Below are positions 27,548 to 37,406 of a stretch of 64,000 bases of DNA, one piece after another; the first letter of the stretch is position 1, and each line of letters opens with the position of its first letter. The notes beneath the pieces were generated by a model, which made no database searches, was not told the DNA's origin, and saw nothing but the letters and a program-made list of their open reading frames with translations. Origin of the DNA: Bacillus sp. (in: firmicutes) (GTDB lineage: Bacteria; Bacillota; Clostridia; Lachnospirales; Lachnospiraceae). The DNA lies in assembly GCA_023666125.1 (NCBI GenBank), contig JAMPCN010000004.1, forward strand, positions 1-64,000. The letters run 5' to 3'. A program made the translations under genes and the position numbers.

Positions 27548-28612
27548 TTAATACTCTACGGAAAATAATTCTTCAAAATCAAAATCATCAACGAGCAGGC
27601 GCATTTTTCCAAGCGCCTGCTCTATTTCTTCTTTTGAGGTAATCTCACAGTCTCCGTTGGCAAAGCACTCCGTCATATAATAATTGATGTCACGATGATA
27701 ATGCGTATAATCCGCATAATTATCCAAATTGGTTACAATCCATTCCTGATTTGGGAAGAAGAAAAGGCGCACATTGTCATAAGCAAGCATCCGCTCGGCA
27801 ATATAACGGTACTCCTCCATCGTCGCCTCCAGATGATTTTCACAAATCACATCATTCCAATACAAAATGCTGTACGGCGGGAAAAAGATATAAAAAACCG
27901 TATCGGAATTTTTTTCAATATAAGGACAGATATTAGTCGTCAGGTTCTTCTCCACGCTTTCCAGATAGGCGTCCGCAGGCGTCGTCGTTTCCACACGTCC
28001 GGGCTGTTCATAATTGTGCATCACCCACTGCTTATTATAGTATTCGTCCGTCCACCAGCTTGCGTAAACCGTTGCCAGGTCTGTTTTTTCCGGGTCCGCC
28101 ATCGGACGCAGGATATAATTGAGCAGAACGTCTTTATTGAACAGGTACTGTATATCGTTCCCGTATTTATCATCATATAAATATTCGGGAATCGGATATT
28201 TTGTCTCGTCCACGCCGCCGGTATAAGTCATAACGTCAACGCCAAGAAAAACGGCGTCCACCTGATTGTCACTGTCAAAGATAATCTTCATGATATTGGA
28301 CTGGTCTTTCGGATATGCGCCGCTGTAGTTTAACTTAATTGTATCAAGCCCCATCAGTTCCTCAAACCAATGCGTATTAAAATTCACGGTCATGGAAGAA
28401 CCCAGAATGACACTGTCATATTCCATATTCCTGGCCATACCCGGATTCTGGCTGAGCTGGTTATCCACCAGATAGGGAAAGTCTGCAAGCGGCGCATGAT
28501 AATGGAAAAACGGATCAATATAAACCACCAGCGCGGCCACACCGATAAGCAGCAATATGATAGTGACCAATCCGGTCAAAACAAATTTTTTAAAAGGATT
28601 CTTACTTTTCAT
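27548..28612 (-). CDS. DltD/AlgX-like SGNH partner of an MBOAT acyltransferase
   Basis: 354 residues with one N-terminal membrane helix (about 12-33) and an extracellular SGNH-type domain. ILGSSMTVNF (about 70-79) is block I with the candidate nucleophile Ser; DYTHYH near 300 supplies the Asp-His pair. Proteins of this shape (DltD, PatB, AlgX) complete acyl transfer with a membrane MBOAT protein. It directly follows the MBOAT gene (start 31 bases after its stop), so the two probably act together on a wall polymer. SD GGAAAGG, 7 bases, ATG. A hairpin usable as a terminator for the opposite gene lies within its 3' coding end. Confidence 0.8.
   Translation of the reverse strand: MKSKNPFKKFVLTGLVTIILLLIGVAALVVYIDPFFHYHAPLADFPYLVDNQLSQNPGMARNMEYDSVILGSSMTVNFNTHWFEELMGLDTIKLNYSGAYPKDQSNIMKIIFDSDNQVDAVFLGVDVMTYTGGVDETKYPIPEYLYDDKYGNDIQYLFNKDVLLNYILRPMADPEKTDLATVYASWWTDEYYNKQWVMHNYEQPGRVETTTPADAYLESVEKNLTTNICPYIEKNSDTVFYIFFPPYSILYWNDVICENHLEATMEEYRYIAERMLAYDNVRLFFFPNQEWIVTNLDNYADYTHYHRDINYYMTECFANGDCEITSKEEIEQALGKMRLLVDDFDFEELFSVEY
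27593..27634 (+). terminator. candidate terminator for the GND-type SGNH gene, inside the opposing gene
   Basis: Perfect 10-bp GC-rich stem GAGCAGGCGC / GCGCCTGCTC (27593-27602, 27613-27622), 10-base loop, followed on the plus strand by TATTTCTTCTTTT. It lies 46 bases after the stop of the plus-strand gene, within coding sequence of the minus-strand gene. Confidence 0.45.
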
Positions 28613-28642
28613 GACTATGCCTTTCCATCAAACTGCATATCT

Positions 28643-30130
28643 TCAAAAATTAAAATATAAAAAGGCGCTGACTCGCGAAAGCGAAAGGACGCACCATACA
28701 AAAACCGCGCCGAAAAATACCGCAGGAACCGCCTTTGCCCTGACTTTGTCCGCTATCTGCGCCGCATTTTTGCCAAACATCGAAAAATAAATTCCCACCG
28801 CCAGCATCACAAACATCAAAATATATCTGCTATATGACATAGCGTCCAGATGCAGCACCTTTAAAACATACCACAGCTCGTCCAGTTGGAAACATTCTGC
28901 AAACGCCATGGAAAGTTTCTGCATCTTTCCTTTCCACAATACGCCAAGAAGCCTGTTTGCCTGCGCCACATCTTCCGCCCGGAAATACACCCACGCAATG
29001 CTGACATAGAAAAACAAGCATATTCTTGACACCATTGTCACAATTGTATTTTTTGACACATTTGTCATTTTCTTTTCGGGATGCGCCTGCCACCATCTTG
29101 TCACAACATATAAAAGACCGTGCATCATTCCCCATACGAGAAAATTCCAACCCGCGCCGTGCCATAAACCGCTTAAAAAAAAGACAATCAAAAAATTAAG
29201 ATACATTCTCGCCTCTCCCTTACGGTTTCCGCCAAGCGGGATGTAGACGTACCGCGTAAAAAAGCGGTTTAATGTAATATGCCATCTTTTCCAGAAATCA
29301 ACGATATTTCCCGCTTTATAAGGGGAATCAAAATTGACGGGTATCTCTATGCCAAGCATCCTGCCGATTCCCCTTGCCATATCGCAATAACCGCTGAAAT
29401 CAAAGTAAAGCTGCAGGGAATAAAAGATAATAAGCAGGGCCGCATCCATCCGCCCTAAAAGCTCTATATTGGCATATCCATAGTCCACGCCCGCGCCAAG
29501 CGTATCCGCAAGAATGACCTTTTTAAACATTCCCATGATAAAAAGAAGAAAACCGCGCGCAAACTTTTCCCAATCAAACGCTTTTTTGCCCATATCCTCA
29601 AACTGCGGCAGCATCTGTTCCTGACTGACAATCGGTCCCGCTATCAACTGCGGGAAAAAGGAAACAAATAAAATATACGGAAGCGGTTTGCACATCTTTA
29701 CCTCTCCCCTGTATGTATCGACCAGAAAGCCTATCTGCTGGAATGTAAAAAAGCTGATGCCCAACGGTAAAAGCACATGCTGCAGCAAAAAAGAGGTTCC
29801 GAAAACCGCGTTGATATTTTCCACAAAAAAATCATAATATTTAAAGTAAAATAAAATCCCCAGATTGACGGCCACCGCCAAGACCAGCATTCTTTTGGCC
29901 GCTATGCGCGACGTCATACGGGATAACCTGCAATGGAAAAAATAATTGCAGGCGATACTGACTATCATAATCAAAAGATAATTTATCTGAAAATAGCCAT
30001 AAAACCAAAATGACATGGCAATCAGAAAAAGCTGCGCCAACTCCCTTTTTTTCCGGTGAATGCAGCCATAATATCCTATCAGGCAGATAGGAAAAAATAA
30101 AAATATAAAAATATAGGAATTAAATAACAT
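28643..30130 (-). CDS. MBOAT family membrane O-acyltransferase (first of three)
   Basis: 495 residues, about ten to twelve membrane helices, starting MLFNSYIFIFLFFPICLIGY as in AlgI/PatA proteins. MBOAT landmarks are FWKRWHITLNRFF with YIPLGGNRKG, and the active-site-type WHGAGWNFLVWGMMHG (conserved His about 316 and His about 330). It would move an acyl group, commonly acetyl, across the membrane onto a polysaccharide with the downstream DltD-like protein. It belongs to the minus-strand run beginning at 32067. Confidence 0.92.
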   Translation of the reverse strand: MLFNSYIFIFLFFPICLIGYYGCIHRKKRELAQLFLIAMSFWFYGYFQINYLLIMIVSIACNYFFHCRLSRMTSRIAAKRMLVLAVAVNLGILFYFKYYDFFVENINAVFGTSFLLQHVLLPLGISFFTFQQIGFLVDTYRGEVKMCKPLPYILFVSFFPQLIAGPIVSQEQMLPQFEDMGKKAFDWEKFARGFLLFIMGMFKKVILADTLGAGVDYGYANIELLGRMDAALLIIFYSLQLYFDFSGYCDMARGIGRMLGIEIPVNFDSPYKAGNIVDFWKRWHITLNRFFTRYVYIPLGGNRKGEARMYLNFLIVFFLSGLWHGAGWNFLVWGMMHGLLYVVTRWWQAHPEKKMTNVSKNTIVTMVSRICLFFYVSIAWVYFRAEDVAQANRLLGVLWKGKMQKLSMAFAECFQLDELWYVLKVLHLDAMSYSRYILMFVMLAVGIYFSMFGKNAAQIADKVRAKAVPAVFFGAVFVWCVLSLSRVSAFLYFNF

Positions 30131-30152
30131 ACGTAATCTTACTCCTTCAACC

Positions 30153-30920
30153 TTACTTTCCTATCTCCGTATCCTGATAAATCAAATAATTCTCTGTTTC
30201 CGCATATAATAAAAACCCATAATCCGTCAGCGGCTCCTCAATTTCCCTATCTTTTTTAAGAACCACATAATCACATTCATGTTCTCTTGTCAGCTCCACA
30301 AAAGAAGAGGTCTGTATCACATCCGCTTCCTCCATCGCCTCATACATCGCATGATAATAATCCCATCTGGCAATCAACATTTCCCTGCCATACGGCATAT
30401 TGACTCTGGATGTATACTGTCTGATATAGTAAATCAAATCCGACGGCACAAGCGCCATCACGCGCCCCTCTTCCGGGTCTATTAACCCGGCTACTTCAAC
30501 CGCCTCCTGCGGAAGATGATACCAGTTCTGCGCCTTGGTGATATGCTCGCTTCCATATACAAAACTTCCGCCCGCTATCATGGCGATACAGCTTACGATA
30601 AGCCCGATTTTCCGGTAACGTCCGCACAGTTTCAAGATAGCATATGCGCTGACAATACTCATCTGCAGCAGCCAGAGCAGGCGATAATAAACCTCTGCAT
30701 CATCCAAAAGGGCGACAAACGCCTTGCGAAAGAGCGGACAAAAGAAGCAGGCAAGCAAAAGCGTCGGCGCGTAAACGAAAACGACACGGCGTCCTTTTTC
30801 TTTCTCCGCAAACCATAAATACAGCAGGCAGAGCAGATAAATAACGAATAAAAATCTATATTGATGATATCCGACATAGTTTTGAAAAATAACCAGGCTC
30901 TCTAAAAAAATACCCCACAT
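30153..30920 (-). CDS. membrane protein of unknown function with C-terminal extracellular domain
   Basis: 255 residues: four or five membrane helices in the first 135 residues, then a soluble domain (about 140-255) with VMALVPSDLIYYIRQYTSRV and ECDYVVLKKDR. That layout resembles the C-terminal half of GT-C-type membrane glycosyltransferases. SD AAAGGA 7-8 bases before the ATG supports a separate gene. It starts 37 bases after the stop of the DUF6077-like gene, and the pair may be two subunits or a protein split in two. Confidence 0.6.
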   Translation of the reverse strand: MWGIFLESLVIFQNYVGYHQYRFLFVIYLLCLLYLWFAEKEKGRRVVFVYAPTLLLACFFCPLFRKAFVALLDDAEVYYRLLWLLQMSIVSAYAILKLCGRYRKIGLIVSCIAMIAGGSFVYGSEHITKAQNWYHLPQEAVEVAGLIDPEEGRVMALVPSDLIYYIRQYTSRVNMPYGREMLIARWDYYHAMYEAMEEADVIQTSSFVELTREHECDYVVLKKDREIEEPLTDYGFLLYAETENYLIYQDTEIGK

Positions 30921-30957
30921 ATGAAAATCCTTTCCCTGCCATCAGATAACGGCAGCC

Positions 30958-32067
30958 TTACCGGGTCAATATCAGATAGAGCAGAACATAAGCCGCACTC
31001 GGTATACAGGTCAGCCCCAATTTTAATGCCATTTTGATATCGCGTTCCGCCAGCATAAAGCAAAACGCTAAAACCGCCAGCAAAAACACCAGAAGAAACA
31101 CCGCGATGGAGCTGCATATACCGGCTGTCATATGCAGACAAACAAGCATAATCCATACCCCTGTCTTTCGCTCTTTTTTCTCCTCTTTCTCAAACAGCCA
31201 TAAAGCAATCAAAAAAAGCATCGGTATGACAAAACTTCCCACGACGGATTTTCCCTGCCATGTCCTTGTCAAAAAGAAAGCTTCGTTCGTATATATCGAA
31301 ACATTTCCGAACATCTGGAACATGCTCATGATAATCATAAAAACCGGAACATTCTCCCTCTTGGATGCAAAAAGCGTCCTGCCGATTTCATAATAGACAA
31401 GATAGCTGAGAGGCATCAATACAAGCGGCATAATCACATGTGACACGATTGTCACATGTATATCGGCTTTTACCGCCACAAAGGCAATCCACATCGGGAA
31501 GACCGACAGCGCATGTCTGGCGTCTAACGGCACGGAACGGCCCGTATAAGGATTATTTTTATACATTGCATTGTTTTGCTGCGCCATGAGCGACTGCACC
31601 ACATAGTAAGCGTCGTCTCCGTCAAAGGACGCCCTTGTCAGCGCCATATACAACTGAAAACCGACCAGCGCAAAAAATATAATCCATTCTATTTTCGCTT
31701 CTATTCCCGGCCTGTATGGCGCAGGTTCATTAATGAGCGGTCTTTCATAACGGTTTCTTCTCTGCACGCCTCTAAAATAACTTAAAACAAGTCCCAAAAC
31801 GGCAAGTAAAATAGCCGCCGCCATAAACCATTGCAGCACGAACCGGAAGTTATTATATTGAATCAAAAGAACCGCCGGTATGGTTACCACTTCAAAAACA
31901 GCCCACATAAGCAGATATCCGGACAATAGGATTACGCCCGGATTTCTTTTTTTATCCGATAAAAAATATGCCGGTATCAGACCGATGCAAAACGGAACCG
32001 CTATAAGCCAGAATATCAAACCGGTTACTTGTATCATAAACCATTTTTTACCTTTCTTTTTCATCAT
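30958..32067 (-). CDS. polytopic membrane protein, DUF6077-like
   Basis: 369 residues with about nine membrane helices. The loop after the third or fourth helix contains SFDGDDAYYVVQSLM, the acidic loop typical of the DUF6077-type proteins I recall. It ends immediately after a membrane helix (YVLLYLILTR), which is unusual and suggests that the downstream 255-residue protein completes the fold. It is first in the minus-strand run leading to MBOAT and the DltD-like gene. No SD is visible before the tandem ATG codons; the leader from the predicted promoter is only about 17 bases. Confidence 0.6.
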   Translation of the reverse strand: MMKKKGKKWFMIQVTGLIFWLIAVPFCIGLIPAYFLSDKKRNPGVILLSGYLLMWAVFEVVTIPAVLLIQYNNFRFVLQWFMAAAILLAVLGLVLSYFRGVQRRNRYERPLINEPAPYRPGIEAKIEWIIFFALVGFQLYMALTRASFDGDDAYYVVQSLMAQQNNAMYKNNPYTGRSVPLDARHALSVFPMWIAFVAVKADIHVTIVSHVIMPLVLMPLSYLVYYEIGRTLFASKRENVPVFMIIMSMFQMFGNVSIYTNEAFFLTRTWQGKSVVGSFVIPMLFLIALWLFEKEEKKERKTGVWIMLVCLHMTAGICSSIAVFLLVFLLAVLAFCFMLAERDIKMALKLGLTCIPSAAYVLLYLILTR

Positions 32068-32090
32068 AAAAACAGAAAAACTATAGTAAC

Positions 32091-32119
32091 AGTTTAACGC
32101 AAATTAAAAAATATGTCCA
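32091..32119 (-). promoter_or_regulatory. promoter of the DUF6077-MBOAT-DltD-like run
   Basis: Minus strand TGGACA (32114-32119), 17 bases, TAAACT (32091-32096). Confidence 0.5.
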
Positions 32120-32139
32120 CTCTTCCTATACAAAGCGGC

Positions 32140-32168
32140 TGTACATCAGCGATTAAACGTGATATTAT
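32140..32168 (+). promoter_or_regulatory. possible promoter of the FAD oxidoreductase gene
   Basis: TGTACA, 17 bases, TATTAT, about 40 bases upstream of the start at 32209, back to back with the minus-strand promoter. Confidence 0.4.
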
Positions 32169-32208
32169 ATAAAGAACAGGCATTCTTCAGGCCGGAACAG
32201 GAGATTTT

Positions 32209-33759
32209 ATGAAAAAAGTATATATTATCGGCGCAGGTCCCGCAGGGCTGACTGCCGCTTACGAATTATTACAGCAGAGCCAAGAATATGAGGTCATTGT
32301 TTTAGAGGAAAGCAATGATATGGGCGGCATATCAAAAACGGTAAACTACAAGGGCAACCGCATGGATATGGGCGGCCACCGTTTTTTCTCCAAAGTACCC
32401 AGGGTCAATGAATGGTGGAATCACATGCTCCCCCTGCAGGGTTCGCCTACTTATGACGACATTGTTTTAAATCGTCAGATGACCTTAACCCCCGGCGGTC
32501 CCGACCCGGAAAAAACGGACAAGGTTATGCTGCGCCGCCATAGGGTATCCCGTATTTATTATAATAAAAAATTCTTCGATTATCCGATTTCCCTTAAATT
32601 AGAAACTTTTACAAATCTGGGGCTTATTACGGACATTCAGGCGGCTTTCAGCTACCTTGCCTCCCTGCTCCATAAACGGAAAGAAAATTCTTTGGAGGAT
32701 TTTTATATCAACCGCTTCGGCAGAAAGCTGTATTCTATCTTCTTTGAATACTATACGGAAAACCTCTGGGGCCGGCATCCCCGCGAAATTGCTCCCGACT
32801 GGGGCGCACAGCGCGCAAAGGGATTGTCTATTATGGCGATTGTCAAGGATATGTTTGGAAAGATACTGCCCGGGAAGAAAAACCGGAAAGTGGAGACCTC
32901 TTTAATCGAGGAATTCAGTTATCCGAAACTCGGACCCGGCCAGTTATGGGAAGTCACCGCGGAGGAAATCACGAAACTTGGCGGCACGATTATGAAAAAC
33001 TGCAAAGTGACAAAGCTTCATAAAGACGCGGACAACCATATCACTTCCCTGACCTATGAGTCAAACGGTGAGAATATTACCGTGGAGGGCGATATCTTCA
33101 TTTCCTCCATGCCGATTAAAGACCTGATTGCGGGTATGAATGACGTACCGCAAAAACCTGCCGAAATTGCCGCAGGACTGCCTTACCGCGACTATATGAC
33201 CGTCGGTATCCTGCTGCCGAAACTGAACCTGAAAAACAAAACGAAAATGAAGACGATAAACAATATCGTTCCCGACTGCTGGATTTATGTACACGACCGC
33301 TCCGTACAGCTTGGCCGCCTGCAGATCTATAACAACTGGTCGCCTTATATGATTAAGGATTTGGAACATACGGTATGGATAGGCTTAGAGTATTTTGTGA
33401 CCGAGGGCGATAAATACTGGACGATGCCCGATGAAGAATTTGCGGCATTCGCGGTAGATGAAATCATCAAAATGGGCCTGATTGATAATCCGAAAGACGT
33501 CATGGATTCCCATGTGGAAAGAGTGAAAAAGGCATATCCCGCTTACTTTGACACCTATAAGGAAATCGATACGTTAATAGACTATTTGAAAACCATTGAC
33601 AATCTCTACTGCGTAGGCCGTAACGGACAGCACCGCTACAATAACATTGACCACTCCATGGTAACGTCTTTTGAAGCGGTAAAAAATATTATCAACGGCA
33701 TTAAAAATAAGGACAACGTCTGGAACGTCAATACGGAAAAAGAATACCATGAATCTTAA
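32209..33759 (+). CDS. FAD-dependent oxidoreductase, amine oxidase / UDP-galactopyranose mutase-like superfamily
   Basis: 516 residues. The N-terminal Rossmann loop [16 protein letters not shown] binds FAD, followed by [14 protein letters not shown] and [21 protein letters not shown] lies mid-protein; the C-terminal [15 protein letters not shown] resembles the second FAD-contact motif. The fold group includes UDP-galactopyranose mutase, protoporphyrinogen oxidase and desaturases. Sequence alone does not identify the substrate; in this setting a nucleotide or lipid-linked sugar is plausible. SD AGGAG 6-7 bases before the ATG. It is a single-gene plus-strand unit closed by a strong bidirectional terminator. 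Confidence 0.8.
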   Translation: MKKVYIIGAGPAGLTAAYELLQQSQEYEVIVLEESNDMGGISKTVNYKGNRMDMGGHRFFSKVPRVNEWWNHMLPLQGSPTYDDIVLNRQMTLTPGGPDPEKTDKVMLRRHRVSRIYYNKKFFDYPISLKLETFTNLGLITDIQAAFSYLASLLHKRKENSLEDFYINRFGRKLYSIFFEYYTENLWGRHPREIAPDWGAQRAKGLSIMAIVKDMFGKILPGKKNRKVETSLIEEFSYPKLGPGQLWEVTAEEITKLGGTIMKNCKVTKLHKDADNHITSLTYESNGENITVEGDIFISSMPIKDLIAGMNDVPQKPAEIAAGLPYRDYMTVGILLPKLNLKNKTKMKTINNIVPDCWIYVHDRSVQLGRLQIYNNWSPYMIKDLEHTVWIGLEYFVTEGDKYWTMPDEEFAAFAVDEIIKMGLIDNPKDVMDSHVERVKKAYPAYFDTYKEIDTLIDYLKTIDNLYCVGRNGQHRYNNIDHSMVTSFEAVKNIINGIKNKDNVWNVNTEKEYHES

Positions 33760-33774
33760 GATGATATAAAAATA

Positions 33775-33819
33775 AAAAGGCGGTTACCGGTTATTGATAA
33801 AAACCGGTAATCGCCTTTT
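33775..33819. terminator. bidirectional intrinsic terminator
   Basis: AAAAGGCGGTTACCGGTT (33775-33792) pairs with AACCGGTAATCGCCTTTT (33802-33819) with one mismatch, and A/T runs on both ends give U-tails on both strands. It separates the FAD gene from the convergent lipoprotein gene and overlaps the latter's stop codon. Confidence 0.8.
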
Positions 33820-34621
33820 CTACTGCGTCACGTATTAACATCATGCCCTCCGGCTTTAAGTGTACGCCATCCGACACATACTCCTGCATATTATCTACGG
33901 TAATGCCGCAGTTTTGTAAATCAATCACATGACAGCCTTTTGCCGCGGCTATCACTTCAATCTGCGCACTGTAATCTTCCGACGTCAGTCCGTCGCCGTT
34001 GACCATAATATCAAAAGCCCGTTCCTTTCCCCAATCTCCGATTGGCGTCAGGTTACAGCAAAAAACTTCCGCTCCCGGATAATTCGCCGCCAGCTTATCC
34101 AACATCAGGCTATAGGCGTCACTGAAATTATCGACTTCTCCCTCTTCAACATACTGCGTTCCGTCATTACTGCCAACAGGTATACCCATAAGAAAATCGT
34201 TCGTTCCCATATATACGATAATCATATCAGGATATGTACCGCCCTCTCCCATCAAATCCGCTATCCTGAAATCACTGCATCCGTGCTGCGGATTGTCCAT
34301 TCCCAAAGAATTGCCTGCACAGGTACTACCGGAACTGGAAGCATTGGCACACAACGCCATATCCATATCGTCCAAAACCATCTTCCACCAAGTTTGATTA
34401 ACGTCCGTCACTTCTCCGTTCATCGGATAAAAGACCGCATATCCTTCCGGAATCCATTCCGCATATGTGGAAATACTGTCGCCCATAATGGAAAGCGTCT
34501 GAGGCATCGCCCCGATTACCTCTCCTTCTTCAGCCTTATCGGATGCCTGTGCGCCGCATCCGCTTACCCATATGCATGCCCCGAGCAGGCTGCACAAAAA
34601 TACTTTCCCAATTTTTCTCAT
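33791..34621 (-). CDS. SGNH/GDSL-family lipoprotein
   Basis: 276 residues. The N-terminus MRKIGKVFLCSLLGACIW ends in lipobox VSGC, so it should be a lipid-anchored exported protein. SGNH landmarks: LSIMGDSIST (block I GDS with Ser), ANASSSGSTCAG (Gly region), IIVYMGTNDF (block III GTND) and DGVHLKPEG (block V Asp-His). All catalytic positions are present, so an active esterase or acetyltransferase-like hydrolase acting on surface glycans is likely. The ATG at 34621 is chosen because GGGGG lies 5 bases upstream and the signal peptide begins there. It is last in the gtrA-DUF6044-radical SAM run. Confidence 0.88.
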   Translation of the reverse strand: MRKIGKVFLCSLLGACIWVSGCGAQASDKAEEGEVIGAMPQTLSIMGDSISTYAEWIPEGYAVFYPMNGEVTDVNQTWWKMVLDDMDMALCANASSSGSTCAGNSLGMDNPQHGCSDFRIADLMGEGGTYPDMIIVYMGTNDFLMGIPVGSNDGTQYVEEGEVDNFSDAYSLMLDKLAANYPGAEVFCCNLTPIGDWGKERAFDIMVNGDGLTSEDYSAQIEVIAAAKGCHVIDLQNCGITVDNMQEYVSDGVHLKPEGMMLIRDAVEKAITGFYQ

Positions 34622-34652
34622 TTTTACCCCCAAGTTATCTTTCTTCTGTTTA

Positions 34653-35636
34653 TTATTTCCCCTTAAATACCGACTGCCTTGCGCCGTGCATTTTATCATG
34701 ATGCTTTAGTACATCATCCACGGCGTCCATGCGCAGACCCGCGTCAATAAAATCGCAATATTTACAGAATGGGTATTTATCCCGCCCGTTCCTAACAGCG
34801 TTTCGTAACTCCTGATATTTTTTACTGTTCCAGCCGTCTTTTAAACTGACTTCATGCAAATCGGCCAAATCCGTTACCTCGAAGTTATCGCAGCAGCAGA
34901 CGCCGAGTTTTCCGTTCGGCATAATCCACATATCCGTATAGGGCATCAGGCAGGTTTCTTTTATGATTTTGCCTTTGGACTGCTTATTCGGCGCACTTCC
35001 GGCGCGGTTGGTAAGCACTTCTTTCAAATATCGTATCTGAATTAAAATATCCACGTCTTTAAATTCCTGCGGATGTTCTTTGACATAATCATAGATTACC
35101 TGAATATTATCATGCAGTTTCATATCCAGACAGTAATTATTGATAATCAACTGGTCCACATAAGGAACAATGGCTTTGACCTTATCAATATTCAAAAGCA
35201 GTCCGTTCGTGGACATGAAAATAAACGCCTCCGGCAGTTTCTCTCTGGCATATTTATGAAGTTCCACGATTCTTTTATCCAGCCACGGCTCATTATTGCC
35301 GTATAAGGTCAGATGGCCTTTATAGTTCCAGTCGTGAAGCTGGTCGATAATGGAATAATACATCTCATCCGGCATCATCATATAAGGACGTTTCTCCGCA
35401 TGAATATTCGCCGTGCAGAACTCGCAGGTGCTGTTACAGCGGTTGACCGTCTCCAGATTCACAATAAGCGGATGCGGCGGTTCTTTTTGCCCGTAAAAAT
35501 ACTCTATATATTTTTTCTGCTGCTTTCTTCTCGTGATAAACTGTAATTTTAAATAACTCTCGGTAGATAACTTCGGTAAATACTTTCTTGCGTTCCAGCC
35601 AAGCACGCCCGCAAAATTGTGTACTCTGATTGCCAT
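34653..35636 (-). CDS. radical SAM protein with SPASM-like C-terminal domain
   Basis: 327 residues. The radical SAM cluster motif is CNSTCEFC (about 68-75), followed by a TIM-barrel pattern (LTLYGNNEPWLD, FIFMSTNGLLL). The C-terminus has several Cys (CLMPYTDM, GVCCCDN, FCKYC), typical of SPASM or twitch domains that bind an extra Fe-S cluster. The substrate is unknown; such proteins in polysaccharide loci can modify sugars, lipids or peptides. It sits between a DUF6044-like membrane protein and an SGNH lipoprotein in one operon. Confidence 0.85.
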   Translation of the reverse strand: MAIRVHNFAGVLGWNARKYLPKLSTESYLKLQFITRRKQQKKYIEYFYGQKEPPHPLIVNLETVNRCNSTCEFCTANIHAEKRPYMMMPDEMYYSIIDQLHDWNYKGHLTLYGNNEPWLDKRIVELHKYAREKLPEAFIFMSTNGLLLNIDKVKAIVPYVDQLIINNYCLDMKLHDNIQVIYDYVKEHPQEFKDVDILIQIRYLKEVLTNRAGSAPNKQSKGKIIKETCLMPYTDMWIMPNGKLGVCCCDNFEVTDLADLHEVSLKDGWNSKKYQELRNAVRNGRDKYPFCKYCDFIDAGLRMDAVDDVLKHHDKMHGARQSVFKGK

Positions 35637-35669
35637 ATCGCATTCTCTCTTTCTACTTTAATGTACTAT

Positions 35670-37406
35670 TCATGATGCCTGTCCGCTTTCGTAGACATAG
35701 ATTGTATAAGCGGCGTCCTCCAAACGATAGCTGTTCAGCAGGCTTAAGCCCGCCTCGTCCGCATTCGTAATTTCCCATCTGGAAAAAATATATTTTCCAC
35801 CCAGATTCCGAAAACTTTCCTCGTCTATATAAATATCATAGTCGGTGGCATAAATCGTTTTCGTCGCGTTCACGATACTTAAATCCGTGCCGGAATACAA
35901 ATAAACGCGCGCCCCCCATGTATCATAGTAAATTCTGCTCTCTTCCACCCGTTCCAGAGCCGGTGCAATAATTTTACGAAAATCTTCTTTATACTGCTGC
36001 GAATAAAATCCGAGATACCCGTCCAGCGTCGCAATCCCGTTATATTCCAAAATGGCGGGATGGAATCCATAAGCCGCCGACCATTCCCCCTGATAGTTTA
36101 AATCCTCTTTTATCCTCTCAAATAAATCTACCGCATAAAACTGCTCATAGTCAAGTTCATCCACTTCGCTTCCATGAAAATATTCATAAGCGCGGTAATA
36201 GCAGGTATGATAAAGGTCATTATACCTTGTCGGCGTCATGATAACAACCAGCGCGGCAATACAGATAATGCCGTTAGCCGCCCACATCCATATGACACCT
36301 TTGTCATAAAGTTGCTTTAATATCAAAAAAAGCGCGCTGTACCACAAAAACGGGTTAAACCATATCGTTCTGTTAAACTGCCATCCTTTTAACGGCGGAA
36401 TCAGCATTTCCACTAACGACCTGACAGGCTCACAGTCATACAGCCCATAGATAACAGCGTTAAATACGATAAAGAGCATAACCAAATTAAAAGCGTCATG
36501 AAAAATATCTTTTGCCCGCTTTTTCCACAAATACCATATATTATGGGCAATAAAATAAACGACGCATATCGGCAGCACAACTTTTGTATGCACGCCGTCG
36601 GCATGGAAAATCCCCTCTTTTAATACCGTCAGAATTTCACCGCCTATCTGCGCGGGCGTCAGCGACGGATTGACTATCGTAGAACGGATTGTCACCTCGT
36701 CACTAAGAAGCATCTGTCCGAAGAGGCGGTATTCGCACACGACATAGCCAAGAGCCAGTACGACAAGGGCAACCATCAGGGAATACGCCGGTTTCTTATC
36801 CTTTATGGACAGCCATACGACGGCAATTACCAGATAACCCAGGATAAAGATGCCGACATAGCTGAAATAAGACACAAGCGGATATAAAAACAAAAACAGA
36901 TATAATTTTTTCGACGGTTCCTTATATATCCTGATAAGCAGATACGCCGCCAGCGGCATGGAGGCAAACGCGAACCCGAATGCCGGAAAGACATTTAAAA
37001 TACCATAGACAAATCCCGTCATATAGATAAGCGGACGGTACTGCCCATACTTATCCGGATATAACTGCTTCGCCAGAAGTTTAAACGATACCATAGCAAT
37101 GACAGGCTTTATTAAAAGCCCCAGGATATAGGCCGTAAACGTCGGAAAAATCATATATAAAAGCGTATATAACGATAACTCCGACGGTAAATTATCCCTG
37201 CTGATACCGCCCAAAAACGGCACGTCCACGCCATGCTTCCAAAAAGAATTGGTATTTTTTAACATCTGAAACTGCGCCAGAAACAAATCCATATTGTCAT
37301 GTACGCCGATATAACTTCTTTCGCCATAATAGAAAAAGACCGCTCCCTCCAGCAGTAAAAAGGCCGCTATCGGAACAAGGAACCAGTACCGCGCTGCTTT
37401 TTTCAT
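35670..37406 (-). CDS. polytopic membrane protein, DUF6044-like (GT-C-type candidate)
   Basis: 578 residues: about eleven membrane helices in the first 400 residues and a C-terminal extracellular domain. The first loop carries YIGVHDNMDLFLAQ, an Asp-rich early loop placed like the catalytic acidic residue of GT-C enzymes. The C-terminal part includes GIATLDGYLGFYSQQYKEDF. I recall this pattern from DUF6044 proteins. Its neighbour GtrA (four-base overlap) supports a role in transferring a lipid-linked sugar outside the membrane; this is inference. Confidence 0.65.
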   Translation of the reverse strand: MKKAARYWFLVPIAAFLLLEGAVFFYYGERSYIGVHDNMDLFLAQFQMLKNTNSFWKHGVDVPFLGGISRDNLPSELSLYTLLYMIFPTFTAYILGLLIKPVIAMVSFKLLAKQLYPDKYGQYRPLIYMTGFVYGILNVFPAFGFAFASMPLAAYLLIRIYKEPSKKLYLFLFLYPLVSYFSYVGIFILGYLVIAVVWLSIKDKKPAYSLMVALVVLALGYVVCEYRLFGQMLLSDEVTIRSTIVNPSLTPAQIGGEILTVLKEGIFHADGVHTKVVLPICVVYFIAHNIWYLWKKRAKDIFHDAFNLVMLFIVFNAVIYGLYDCEPVRSLVEMLIPPLKGWQFNRTIWFNPFLWYSALFLILKQLYDKGVIWMWAANGIICIAALVVIMTPTRYNDLYHTCYYRAYEYFHGSEVDELDYEQFYAVDLFERIKEDLNYQGEWSAAYGFHPAILEYNGIATLDGYLGFYSQQYKEDFRKIIAPALERVEESRIYYDTWGARVYLYSGTDLSIVNATKTIYATDYDIYIDEESFRNLGGKYIFSRWEITNADEAGLSLLNSYRLEDAAYTIYVYESGQAS

